Below are positions 36,101 through 44,715 of a DNA stretch of 64,000 bases, in pieces. This DNA is from Cernens ardua. GTDB lineage: Bacteria > Pseudomonadota > Gammaproteobacteria > Pseudomonadales > Halomonadaceae. Made by a program: the position numbers and the translations under genes. Below the pieces are notes generated by a model, which worked only from the letters and a program-made list of their open reading frames with translations, did no database searches and was not told the origin of the DNA. The stretch is from the NCBI RefSeq assembly GCF_051251085.1, contig NZ_JBPCZH010000001.1, forward strand, positions 496,001 to 560,000, written 5' to 3'. Every line of letters begins with the position of its first letter. The stretch's first letter is position 1.

Positions 36101-37069
36101 TTCAGGCCCATCATACCCCTTCTTCATGGCTTTCTTGAGATAGGCACTCCCCAAGCGGCAAATTTCCTTGTCAAGATCAACCAGCGCAGGTGGGAGGAGC
36201 GGAGTGTCTGCTGCCTGCCATTGCGCCAGGTCCTCCAAACGGCTTTGCAGATTCTCTGCCTTGATCATGTTGGCTTTGAAAGCCCCCTGCCGGAGCAGGT
36301 CTTCCAGTGCGTCCCGCATCCGGTCGATGTCCAATTGCTGACGAATGTAGGTAGCGAGCACGGCCATCGCTTCAAGATGGCGTTCATAAGGTGAAAGAAT
36401 GTCCGCAACCGTCGCCGGCGCCTGAATGAGCCTATCGTCCTTTAATAAGCGCTGCTCTACATCGGCCAGCAAGGGAATACGAATAGCGTCAGCGAGCGCA
36501 TCCGGATCATGGAAAAGGCCGGCCACAAAATGCTGCAAGGTAGGCTTGAGCGGATAGTAATGTCGCCGCCAATAGTCTTCCACGGCCTGATCGAAGATCA
36601 TTGAACCGTCACTGGTCAGCTCTACATCAAAACGTGCCCCACTATCAAACGCATGTCGTTTCAACATGCGCTGACAAAAACCATGAATAGTGAAGATTGC
36701 CGCATCGTCCATCATTCGGATGGCATTATCGAGCTGCTGGGCACAGGCTGCATGATTTTCAGAGGGGAGCACTGCCAATAGGTCAGCCAATGTCGTATCG
36801 GGAGAAGACAAACCCAATAAGACATCACGCGCTTCCCGCAAACGAATGCGGATACGTTCGCGCAGCTCTTCAGTAGCGGCATTGGTAAAGGTTACGACCA
36901 GTATTTCATTAGGCATCAAGGGCCGATTGAAAGCGGCATCGTCACCCAGTCCAAGGATCAATCGGACATAAAGCGCGGCAATCGTGAATGTCTTACCCGT
37001 ACCGGCACTGGCTTCAATCAGCCTGCGACCATGAAGAGGCAAGGTAAGAATATCTAGTCGCTGATCCAT
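33197..37069 (-). CDS. recB: RecB, helicase-nuclease subunit of exonuclease V
   Basis: The 1290-residue protein has a UvrD-type 3'-5' helicase with Walker A EASAGTGKT at 19-27, motif II ALIDEFQDTD and VVTIHGSKGLEYPVV, then a C-terminal RecB-family nuclease with the Asp1167-Trp-Lys1169 core (LLDWKSN). With RecC and RecD it processes double-strand breaks and loads RecA after Chi. It is about 110 residues longer than the E. coli subunit; extra sequence includes the low-complexity region near the linker to the nuclease (PIPPPPPGD). Upstream lies ubiX, then recC. Confidence 0.97.
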   Translation of the reverse strand: MDQRLDILTLPLHGRRLIEASAGTGKTFTIAALYVRLILGLGDDAAFNRPLMPNEILVVTFTNAATEELRERIRIRLREARDVLLGLSSPDTTLADLLAVLPSENHAACAQQLDNAIRMMDDAAIFTIHGFCQRMLKRHAFDSGARFDVELTSDGSMIFDQAVEDYWRRHYYPLKPTLQHFVAGLFHDPDALADAIRIPLLADVEQRLLKDDRLIQAPATVADILSPYERHLEAMAVLATYIRQQLDIDRMRDALEDLLRQGAFKANMIKAENLQSRLEDLAQWQAADTPLLPPALVDLDKEICRLGSAYLKKAMKKGYDGPEGTLYDALDQLTEQQAALPDPSPELMAHALKVVETNIEAVKKRQGILDFNDLLMVLDEALEGPMGARLAASIRRELPVALIDEFQDTDARQYRIFDHIYPSVSPDATTDSRTHASPHEYALLLIGDPKQAIYAFRNADLFTYLLARGSVEGRYSLSKNFRSTQAVVSAVNALFSTQDNAFIEDGLNFVKNEANGRDDALLMNDTPAPAITWWLPESPESMGSDDYIHVMSEATRADIQYLLEGARAGNIGFGQHGQAITPLRASDIAILVRTGAEAVAVREALERGGIKSVYLSQKASVFNAHEAFWILQLLEAVAQPRQDRLLRAALSTRLLSDSLDAVAALVSNERYWETLVERFEGYHRDWQYRGVLAMLRRVMQDFNVASRLLARENGERSLTDLLHLGELLQSASQVLEGEQALLRWLHRAMQGSFDRWVDPESLIQRLENDESLVRVVTIHGSKGLEYPVVYLPFICNYREVRPTTSPMVIRHPEHGRVASLSPDKEQLAMADKARLAEDIRLLYVAFTRARYACRAGVVPLYKGRRNSKTPDDATTLHLSALGYLLAGGEPISGHALRGLLASLDSQHQLSFREESGTGAEQIQVIQTPPVRGETPYSEQGNVESERVPRCFTGAIDRSWWIASYTTLTENARRRVSDTIAEPLASTQMDMEVVQENTPIPPPPPGDINNFPRGPHAGTFLHGLLEMVDFGRVQESAYHAELFRLIERRLTRSRFDIHWLDTLYRWLLDFLQARFTVQGHSAHHGAEGHSSSNLSISLEKLDHWRTELEFWLSIAPAYAQQIDQLIRQYEPLGVPAEYPALAPRHLNGMLRGFIDMVAEVDGRWYLLDWKSNYLGDEPHAYDQAHMAQAMVAHRYDVQYVIYTLALHRLLRLRLPDYDYDRDMGGVFYIFLRGVGPGREGQGIFHRLPERELIESLDALFTLDTQLTLGTTSTSNTYSSLAAGTDTPEGNS

Positions 37070-37126
37070 AGAGGGTACTCAATAACCAATAACGTGAGAC
37101 TAAAAACGGTGAAGCACTGAAGATAT

Positions 37127-37759
37127 TTAATCTTCAGGGCGATCATTCTGCTGGGATGCTTCACGCCAACGGCGGACTGCATTCACTTCAATATCAAACA
37201 GGTCTAGCACACGGCCCAATGAATGATTGATCATGTCATCCAATGACGTCGGTCGTGCATAAAAGGCAGGCACGGGGGGAGCAATAACGGCCCCCGCTTC
37301 GGTGACTTCAGTCATGTGCTTCAAATGGCCCAAATGCAGGGGGGTTTCCCGTAACATCAACACCAGTCGGCGTCGTTCTTTCAGTACAACATCAGCCGCA
37401 CGTGTTAACAGGGAGGTCGTCATACCAGACGCAATTTCCGACATGGAGCGAATCGAGCAAGGAGCCACAATCATTCCCATCGTCCTGAAGGAACCACTTG
37501 AGATCGCGGCACCGATATCCTTGCTTGGATAAACGTAATCGGCCAACTCATGGACATCATTCAGGGTGTAGTCCGTCTCAAGCGAGAGTGTCAACCTGGC
37601 TGATGATGAAATCACCACATGCGTTTCTATATCTGTCGGTTTTAGTAATTCAAGCAGGCGTACCCCATAAATAACGCCTGAAGCCCCTGAAATACCGATA
37701 ATCAAACGCTGGGGTAAGGTCGGGGTGCTCTTGGAATGAGTCAAAAGAAAATCCTTCAC
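37127..37759 (-). CDS. ubiX: UbiX, flavin prenyltransferase
   Basis: The 210-residue protein makes prenylated FMN, the cofactor of the UbiD decarboxylase in ubiquinone synthesis. Features include the FMN-binding start RLIIGISGASGVIYG (18-32), SSSARLT, the MIVAPCSIRSMSEIA stretch and RRRLVLMLRETPLH. The first ~17 residues are an extension. It lies between recC (30-bp gap) and recB (57-bp gap) on the same strand, so it is probably in the rec operon. In E. coli this place is held by ptrA. No functional link between prenyl-FMN and break repair is known. Confidence 0.95.
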   Translation of the reverse strand: MKDFLLTHSKSTPTLPQRLIIGISGASGVIYGVRLLELLKPTDIETHVVISSSARLTLSLETDYTLNDVHELADYVYPSKDIGAAISSGSFRTMGMIVAPCSIRSMSEIASGMTTSLLTRAADVVLKERRRLVLMLRETPLHLGHLKHMTEVTEAGAVIAPPVPAFYARPTSLDDMINHSLGRVLDLFDIEVNAVRRWREASQQNDRPED

Positions 37760-37789
37760 AATGATGTAGAAATATAAAACCAGTAGAAA

Positions 37790-40700
37790 CTACCTAACCT
37801 TCCCCTGAGCAATACCTTGTAGCGTTTGATAGAAAGCGCCATAGAGAATATCACTGGCAGTAACGAAGCCTGCTTCTTCCAATGCCGTATAATCGGGCCA
37901 TAAATCGCGTAATACAGGTTGGGCATCACGCAGGGCCGGATTGAAGAAGTCACCTTCTTCATAAGCAGCCCGCAAGGCCGGGCGAACATCGGAGCGTTCT
38001 GCATCCGCCTGCTCCTCTTCAGCGCCAACCATACCTGCATACGCTAACGACAGGGCAAGGATAGCGGGATACGGAGCCTGCCATGCTGTCTTCCACAAGC
38101 GGAGGTAATGATTCATGAGCGATTGTGCGTCCTCGGGTGTCACCAAAGGGAAATGCAAAATGCGGTCTTCGAAAACCGCATGGGCAGTCACAGGCTCATT
38201 CTGGGCAGAAGCCCATAACAACTGCTCACAATACAATCGCAAAAGGCGGTGTGGTTTCCCGGGTTTGATCAATCGCCCACTCTTGTCGCATTTGATATCA
38301 CCATAGGCACCTGCTTCCAGCCGCCAAAGCGCCAACCCTTCAGCGGTTTGATAACTACCACCCAGGCGCTCCTCCACCAGAAGCCCTTCAGACTGCCATT
38401 GCAGCGTTCGCTCTGGCAGAGGAGTTAGCCACCGTACGGCGTTATCCCAGAGCTCCCATTGTGTCGTTAGGATATTAAGCTGTTCATCCATAACAGCATC
38501 GCCAAAACCAAGGGCAGGAAGCCTTCCCGCACGGACCAGATGTTGCCTGCTCTCATCGAGGGAAATTCCCGCCAGCAGTCCATCCAATAATTCACGTTTT
38601 AGCTGATACCGGTCAATTCCTTTTAGCGCAAAGGGCTCGGTCTCTTCCAGTACTTCATCCGGTTGAGTGTAGAAAATGCCAAAATGTGTTTGCAGGCAAA
38701 CATCCGCAGGCTGCCGTAAGAGTGTCACCAGCGATTGCAGCGCAATCGTCGTTGGTAACGTTTCCTGTACGGGCTCAGGAAGTGCCAGTGTTCGCTGGAC
38801 CCGCCACTGTTCATCGTAGCTATAGAGAGCCGGCCACGAGTAAACCTGTGTCCTCTCACCATCCGAAGAAACGCCTGCCGCAGAAAAATAGCGTCGTGAA
38901 AAAGGCTGTAAAGGGTGATACTGGATCAACCGCTGATCCAGCCGTCTCCGATTTTCTTCTTCACTATTTTCTACTTTGTCACCTTCTTTTTCATCACTTT
39001 CATCACTTCCTTTTGTACTGCTTTGCTGATCGCTCATCGGCGCTCGATCGGGTTTCACCGGCACCTGCCATCCCTTGGCTACCGCATCCAGCAATTCACT
39101 GACCAGTATCGAATAAGGGCGTGGCTGATTACTTCGTTGCTCAAATCCAATCCAGCTAATGGTTAATTGTTCACGGGCCGCCAGCAGTGCTTCAAGCATC
39201 AAATAACGATCATCATCACGACGAGAACGGTCTCCACTTCGGGGATGCTCTGCCATCAGGTCGAAATCCTGCGCCATACGGGCACGTGGATATTCGCCAT
39301 CATTCATCCCCAACAGGTAGACGTGGCGGAACGGAATCGCACGCATCGGCATCAGCGTGGCGAAATTGACGCGACCTGCCAGAAAGCGTGGAGAGAGCCC
39401 CCCTTCATCCAGATAATCCGTCACCGCTGTACGCACCACATCCAAAGGCAGTGGGCGTGAAAATTCAGCGCTTTCGCAGGAAGCCAGCCAAGTTGCAACA
39501 GCATTCGACAAACGCGTCAGCACGTCGAATTCATCAACCTCCTGTGGATCAAAAAAATCTTCCAACAGTTGATTGATACGTAGTTCCCACGCTGCCGGAT
39601 CACAAGGTTCCGCCAGTGTATCGCACCAAACTGTCAACTGATCGATCATGTCAATCAGATGCCCTATCAGGGCGGCATCCAGCCCCTGAACTTCGTCAAA
39701 TGGCTCAATATCGCTCAGTCTCGTATCCGGTGAAGGCAGCATGTCTCCCATCGCATAGCCAAGCATCATTCGCTTTAGACCAAAACGCCAGGTGTTGAGC
39801 TCCAGCGCAGGCAAGTCCAAACGCGCACGCTGTTCGCCTGAAATTCCCCAACGGATTCCACTTTGTTCGATCCATTGGGTCAGCAATGTCATATCATTTT
39901 CGGAAAGACCAAAGCGTCGCCGAAATGCCGGTATATCCAGCCAGTCAATCACTTCACTGACCGTTAACCGTTGCTCGGGAGCAGCAAGCAATTCGAGCGC
40001 AGTGGCCAGCAGTGGGCTTGCCTGACTCGCTTTCTGATCCGCAATCGAAAACGGAATATAGCGCGGATCGGCAGGTTCATAACGCGCAAACACGGCCTCT
40101 ATAAAGGGCGTATAGCGGTCAATATCCGGCACCTGAACAATGATGTCGCGTGGCTTGAGGTCGGGTGTTCGTTCAAAAGCATCCAGCAGGGTGTCATACA
40201 GCACTTCAACTTCACGTAATGCCGAGTGACACGCAATCAGGCGCAAAGAGTCGTCACCAGCTGCCAAAATACGTTTGTGCCCCTCCTCTTTCACGCGCTC
40301 CGCAGGATGGACAAGATCAAGCACCTCTTGTTGAAGCTGCTGCAATAGTGTTGCTGATTCATTCTTCGCGGGGTCGATAAAGATATCGGCTTCGGTATCA
40401 AACGGAAGTGACTGTTCAAACCCATAAAGCGCCTGAATGAAATCTCTGCCTTGCGCGCCCCACGAAGACAATAACGGGTTAGTACTCAAATGTAATGACA
40501 CCGGATCAAGCCCATGCAGTGCCTGCTTCTGCGGTAACGGTGGGCGGGGCCGCTCAATGCGCCACAAGGCCTCACGCTCGCTCACAATATCGCCCCAATA
40601 GAAGCGTGAGGGGTTATTCACCAACAGGATGACGTCCATATGCCGGCTAAGCGCATGGAGTGCCTCAATCAATGCGAGGGGTAGCGAGGAAATACCAAAA

Positions 40701-41359
40701 ACAAAAAGGCGACGTGGAAACCCAGTAGGCAATGCATCCATGTCATTCAAGCGATCCAAAAATTCCCGCTGAAGATACGCGCGGTGCAAATGGCGTTGTT
40801 CAGGTGCGGTGCGCGCCAGTATCTCACGCCACAACCGCGGCTGCCATTGTTGGTCCGCCGTTAGTTTGAGATCCTCCGGTTCACGGCCTTCACCCCAGGC
40901 ATCAATCCAGTCAGGCCGGTAAACCAGATACTGGTCATACAGAGCCGCCAGCCGGTCAGCCAACTGGAAGCAATGGTATGCAGAGGGCTCACCATCCTGG
41001 TCTACTTCACGGTAGAGGTAATCACGCAGGGGGACATAAGCGGGTTCATCCAACACATCGGGCAGGATCGCCATTAATCGCCATGCCAATGCCCGACGAT
41101 CAAAGGGAGACTCGACCGGTACGCTATCCCCGAGTACCGAACGAAATGCCTGCCAAACAAAGGCCGCCGGCAAAGTAAATTCCAGCGATGCTGCAATACC
41201 CTGTTGTTCAGCAATTGCGAGCTGTAACCACTGCCCCATTCCGGAGGACTGCACCAGAAAAGTTTCTTTTTCCAGCGGCGCCAAGGGATACCGAGCCATC
41301 AAACCCAGCGCGAGGTCGCGCAAGTCTTCAATATGGTTGGCATGAACAACGTTAAACAT
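37790..41359 (-). CDS. recC: RecC, Chi-recognition subunit of exonuclease V
   Basis: The 1189-residue protein matches RecC from its start (MFNVVHANHIEDLRDLALGL) to the end. Typical segments are QSSGMGQWLQLAIAEQ, FVFGISSLP and RHVYLLGMNDGEYPR. RecC is an inactive helicase/nuclease relative that scans the 3' strand for Chi and holds the complex together. It is about 65 residues longer than E. coli RecC; a low-complexity acidic/Ser stretch (about residues 780-805, rich in Lys, Glu, Asp, Ser) accounts for part. It is first gene of recC-ubiX-recB-recD. Confidence 0.96.
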   Translation of the reverse strand: MFNVVHANHIEDLRDLALGLMARYPLAPLEKETFLVQSSGMGQWLQLAIAEQQGIAASLEFTLPAAFVWQAFRSVLGDSVPVESPFDRRALAWRLMAILPDVLDEPAYVPLRDYLYREVDQDGEPSAYHCFQLADRLAALYDQYLVYRPDWIDAWGEGREPEDLKLTADQQWQPRLWREILARTAPEQRHLHRAYLQREFLDRLNDMDALPTGFPRRLFVFGISSLPLALIEALHALSRHMDVILLVNNPSRFYWGDIVSEREALWRIERPRPPLPQKQALHGLDPVSLHLSTNPLLSSWGAQGRDFIQALYGFEQSLPFDTEADIFIDPAKNESATLLQQLQQEVLDLVHPAERVKEEGHKRILAAGDDSLRLIACHSALREVEVLYDTLLDAFERTPDLKPRDIIVQVPDIDRYTPFIEAVFARYEPADPRYIPFSIADQKASQASPLLATALELLAAPEQRLTVSEVIDWLDIPAFRRRFGLSENDMTLLTQWIEQSGIRWGISGEQRARLDLPALELNTWRFGLKRMMLGYAMGDMLPSPDTRLSDIEPFDEVQGLDAALIGHLIDMIDQLTVWCDTLAEPCDPAAWELRINQLLEDFFDPQEVDEFDVLTRLSNAVATWLASCESAEFSRPLPLDVVRTAVTDYLDEGGLSPRFLAGRVNFATLMPMRAIPFRHVYLLGMNDGEYPRARMAQDFDLMAEHPRSGDRSRRDDDRYLMLEALLAAREQLTISWIGFEQRSNQPRPYSILVSELLDAVAKGWQVPVKPDRAPMSDQQSSTKGSDESDEKEGDKVENSEEENRRRLDQRLIQYHPLQPFSRRYFSAAGVSSDGERTQVYSWPALYSYDEQWRVQRTLALPEPVQETLPTTIALQSLVTLLRQPADVCLQTHFGIFYTQPDEVLEETEPFALKGIDRYQLKRELLDGLLAGISLDESRQHLVRAGRLPALGFGDAVMDEQLNILTTQWELWDNAVRWLTPLPERTLQWQSEGLLVEERLGGSYQTAEGLALWRLEAGAYGDIKCDKSGRLIKPGKPHRLLRLYCEQLLWASAQNEPVTAHAVFEDRILHFPLVTPEDAQSLMNHYLRLWKTAWQAPYPAILALSLAYAGMVGAEEEQADAERSDVRPALRAAYEEGDFFNPALRDAQPVLRDLWPDYTALEEAGFVTASDILYGAFYQTLQGIAQGKVR

Positions 41360-41522
41360 GAAAGCAGCGCTACCCGTTTGATTTGAAAGATGACATTTTA
41401 CCTGAGCAATACTCTGGACAATATGCCTGGCAATCAGAATATCGACACCTTCTTATTGAAAATGTCGCTGGCAGGCATGACACGGACTTGACCCCACCTA
41501 TACTCTGCTGACTACACTATTC

Positions 41523-41582
41523 TAATAAACACAGTCCTGATAAACACGGTCCTGGTAAATACAGTACTGATAAACACTATCT
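41523..41582. repeat. Four tandem 15-bp repeats upstream of argE
   Basis: The units are TAATAAACACAGTCC, TGATAAACACGGTCC, TGGTAAATACAGTAC and TGATAAACACTATCT, back to back at 41523-41582, in the 290-bp gap between the divergent recC and argE starts. Spacing is exactly 15 bases with 3-5 differences between units. Confidence 0.85.
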
Positions 41583-41649
41583 ATATCGCCAACCTGAAAA
41601 TGCTTCTGTTATATCGGCCAATCCATTCCATACTTTAGCAGGAAATGCC

Positions 41650-42858
41650 ATGAGTTTTAGCGAACAGGAATACGCAACCTCAACCCGCACGTGGCTGTCG
41701 CAGTTGATCAGTTTTGATACTGTGTCTCGCAACAGTAATCTCTCATTGATCGAGTACATCGAATCACAATTGGCCCTGCTCTCGGATACTGAAGGCCAGC
41801 CTGTTCGTGCAGAACGCATTGAAAACGCAGCCGGCGATAAAAGTAATCTGCTGATTCGCATTGGGCCGGCCGTTGAAGGAGGTGTCGCACTTTCCGGTCA
41901 TACCGATGTAGTGCCCGTGGATGGGCAACCCTGGCATAGCGATCCGTTCACACTCGAAGAACGCGAAGGGAAGCTTTATGGTCGAGGCAGTTGTGACATG
42001 AAAGGCTTTATTGCTGCCGCGCTCTCACATATCCCCGAATGGCGAACACTGGATCTCAAACGCCCTCTCTATGTTGCGCTTTCCTATGATGAAGAGGTCG
42101 GCTGCGTAGGCGCCCCCCACCTGATTGAGCACATGAATGCCAGTGCCATCCATCCTGAGCTCGTCATTATTGGTGAACCCACCATGATGAAACCGATTAC
42201 ACAGCAGAAAGGGATCTCGGACCTGTATACCACTGTCCGCGGGGTGGAAGCCCATTCCAGTCAAATACCCGATGGTGTATCTGCCATTCATGTGGCAGCT
42301 CGTTTGGTCAATCATATTGAAAACATCATGCTTGAAATGAAGCAGCAAGCGGATTGCTGTAATGCTGCCTATAACGTCCCCTACTCGACGCTGCACGTGG
42401 GCACCATTCAGGGGGGCACCGCCGTTAATATCATGGCAGGCGAATGTACATTTCATTGGGAGATCAGGGATCTACCTGAAATCGGTTTTCATGCGATCTA
42501 CGAGAAATACGAACGTTACGCCAAGGCGCTGGAACAGGAGATAAAGCAAACTTCTCCGATGGCCTCTATCACCACACACTTGGCTGTCGATTCTGTACCG
42601 GGGCTTAATGCGACGGAAGACGATCCAGCAGTGCGTTTTCTCAAACCTCTACTGGAAGACCAACACTCGGGGGCTGTCGCTTTCGCGACGGAGGCTGGGC
42701 AATTCCAGCAGGGAGGTTATGCAGCCGTTATCTGTGGCCCCGGTGATATAGCACAGGCACATAAGGCCGATGAGTTCGTCAGTATTGAACAATTAAACAA
42801 AGTAGATGTATTGATGAGCAAAATCGGTGAACAACTGACACGTCCTGAATCAGTCTAA
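41650..42858 (+). CDS. argE: Acetylornithine deacetylase
   Basis: The 402-residue M20-family metallohydrolase removes acetate from N-acetylornithine to give ornithine for arginine synthesis. Metal site: His84 and Asp86 (SGHTDVVPVDG), Asp116 (GRGSCDMKG), Glu148-Glu149 (SYDEEVGC), and a C-terminal His (AQAHKADEF). The length and the GSCDMKG motif favour ArgE over DapE or carboxypeptidases, though related M20 amidohydrolases cannot be fully excluded. CAGGAAA precedes the start. No other arginine gene is nearby. A terminator follows. Confidence 0.9.
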   Translation: MSFSEQEYATSTRTWLSQLISFDTVSRNSNLSLIEYIESQLALLSDTEGQPVRAERIENAAGDKSNLLIRIGPAVEGGVALSGHTDVVPVDGQPWHSDPFTLEEREGKLYGRGSCDMKGFIAAALSHIPEWRTLDLKRPLYVALSYDEEVGCVGAPHLIEHMNASAIHPELVIIGEPTMMKPITQQKGISDLYTTVRGVEAHSSQIPDGVSAIHVAARLVNHIENIMLEMKQQADCCNAAYNVPYSTLHVGTIQGGTAVNIMAGECTFHWEIRDLPEIGFHAIYEKYERYAKALEQEIKQTSPMASITTHLAVDSVPGLNATEDDPAVRFLKPLLEDQHSGAVAFATEAGQFQQGGYAAVICGPGDIAQAHKADEFVSIEQLNKVDVLMSKIGEQLTRPESV

Positions 42859-42910
42859 CGCATGGGTAAATGCACCCTATATGAGCCGATTATTCAGTAT
42901 CCCCCACAAT

Positions 42911-42952
42911 AAAAAAGAGTGTGGTGAACAATTCACCACACTCTTTATTTTG
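42911..42952. terminator. Bidirectional terminator between argE and osmC
   Basis: A long 15-bp perfect stem (AAAGAGTGTGGTGAA with its complement, 42914-42928 and 42932-42946) has A-runs on the left and T-rich sequence on the right, serving both convergent genes. Confidence 0.93.
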
Positions 42953-43062
42953 CGCCGGCGAAGCATTCAACCCAGCAGATAAGCGGAGAATAACGAAATC
43001 AGCTTCTGCAAGGCTCGGTTTTACCTGAACACCGCAGCCGGCAAAACATTACGCGCACAGTA

Positions 43063-43491
43063 TCAGGCCAGTTTGGCATCCAGTGTAATGTTGGTATCGA
43101 ACAGTTTGGATACCGGACACCCTGTCTTGGCTTCATTCACCAGCTCGTCGAACTTGCCTTGTTCCAGCCCGGGAACAGCAACCGTAGTGTCCAGATGCAC
43201 GGAAGAGACAGAGAAACCGTCGCCATCCTGATCCAGAGATACCGTGGCCTTGGTATCAATACTGTCAGCCGTGAAACCATTGTTGCCAAGAATCAGTGAA
43301 AGTGCCATGGAAAAACATGACGCATGCGCCGCCCCCAGAAGTTCTTCGGGGTTGGTACCGGGCGCGCCTTCGAAACGAGTATTGAAACCATAGGGATTCT
43401 GTTTCAATGCACCGCTTTCAGTAGAAACGGTTCCTTTGCCTTCCTTGATCGTACCAGTCCAGTGTGCAGAACCTGATTTCTTGATGCTCAT
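43063..43491 (-). CDS. osmC: OsmC-type peroxiredoxin
   Basis: The 142-residue thiol peroxidase reduces organic hydroperoxides. Both reactive cysteines are present: Cys59 (AAHASCFSMAL) and Cys124 (AKTGCPVSKL), with the expected spacing. The frame extends 18 codons further up, but ATG 43491 with GGAGGGC just upstream and MSIKKSGSAHWTG match the family start. OsmC is usually stress-induced (osmotic, stationary phase). It is alone on the minus strand and ends at the shared terminator. Confidence 0.95.
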   Translation of the reverse strand: MSIKKSGSAHWTGTIKEGKGTVSTESGALKQNPYGFNTRFEGAPGTNPEELLGAAHASCFSMALSLILGNNGFTADSIDTKATVSLDQDGDGFSVSSVHLDTTVAVPGLEQGKFDELVNEAKTGCPVSKLFDTNITLDAKLA

Positions 43492-43779
43492 GTTGCCCTC
43501 CAGTATGACAGGGTAATCGTGCAAAAAAGCCAACATTGCGAACACTCATACGTGCTTCGCGAACGTGCGAAAACAACGTTAATGGTGAAAACACCTGAGT
43601 TATTCCAAATATGGCTGTTGTATGGCAACCGCGTAAACAGTCGCCTTCAAGGAAATTTCAGAGATTCCAATAACAAAATATTCAGTCCCGAGCTGAAATT
43701 TCCGTTGTCCTGTTCATTATGTAGGGATGATCCCCATCAACTTCAAGGCATATCGTGTATTTAATCCGATATCATTGCT

Positions 43780-44520
43780 TTATTCGGACTGAGCCAATGG
43801 CACCAATTGCCATAGGGAATACTCATCGTCTGGTGGAATCACCTGCATGGGCTGTGCGTTTACCGCACTGGGCCCTTCATGTGTTCCCAGGGTCAAATAG
43901 CGAATAGCCCGGAACACGCCCGAATGGGCAAACACCACAGGATTATCATATCGCATCAACACACTATTCAGAGTTTCAACTATGCGGGCCACGAACTCAT
44001 CCCACGGTTCAGCATCATTCGGGGGATTCAGATACGGCATGGGATGAATAATGGGCCCTTGTTCCAAAGCGCCCCAACAACGTTCACGCAATCCGTTCAA
44101 CGGCATCACTCGATGATCGGGGAGCGCCAGCGTTGCCGTTTGGCGTGCTCTAAGCTGACTGCTTGATACAACAATATCCCCTTGCCAATTGCGCAGTAAC
44201 GTTCCCGCATCGATGGCTTGCTGCTTCCCCTTCGACGTTAAAACAACATCCTGACTACCTGCGATAATACGGGCACGGTTGTGAAAGGTTTCACCATGTC
44301 GGACAAAGAGAAACGGTTTCGGCACCAGCGCGGGGTGCGAGGAAACAGGTGATTCCGCCGTTACAAATGAAGTATCCGACGCACAGGCATCCGACGTGGT
44401 TGTATTCTTACTCAATGACAAGAAAAGAGCCTCTCGAACAGCAAATAATAATTCTCCACCATACCGCGACGATGTTCTGTTAGCCATACGAAAATGGTCG
44501 CTTTTTTGAATGGCAGGCAT
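43780..44520 (-). CDS. Histidine phosphatase family protein (phosphoglycerate mutase-like)
   Basis: The 246-residue protein has the catalytic RHGE motif at 74-77 (FVRHGETFHNRA), a conserved Arg in SSQLRARQTA and the second His in VVFAHSGVFRAI. Members range from cofactor-dependent mutases to phosphatases for phosphosugars, phosphopeptides or cobalamin precursors; the substrate is unknown. The first ~68 residues are an unusual Ser/Thr/Ala-rich extension; GGAG before ATG 44520 supports this long form, but a later non-ATG start is possible. It is not linked to neighbours by operon spacing. Confidence 0.8.
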   Translation of the reverse strand: MPAIQKSDHFRMANRTSSRYGGELLFAVREALFLSLSKNTTTSDACASDTSFVTAESPVSSHPALVPKPFLFVRHGETFHNRARIIAGSQDVVLTSKGKQQAIDAGTLLRNWQGDIVVSSSQLRARQTATLALPDHRVMPLNGLRERCWGALEQGPIIHPMPYLNPPNDAEPWDEFVARIVETLNSVLMRYDNPVVFAHSGVFRAIRYLTLGTHEGPSAVNAQPMQVIPPDDEYSLWQLVPLAQSE

Positions 44521-44715
44521 GCCACTCCATATCTCTGGTTATCCTCCCTCTCTCTTTCGCACGCTGCTCATCCACCCTTGAAAAAGCGGCGGCGTCCTGT
44601 CGAAGAAACCTCGCGGTTAAAGCAGCCATTGAATAAACCTCAGATCAGACAGCCGTGCGGGTACCGGTTATACTCAATTCGATAATAATAAGCATGCAAA
44701 AACAGGGCAGGTTCC

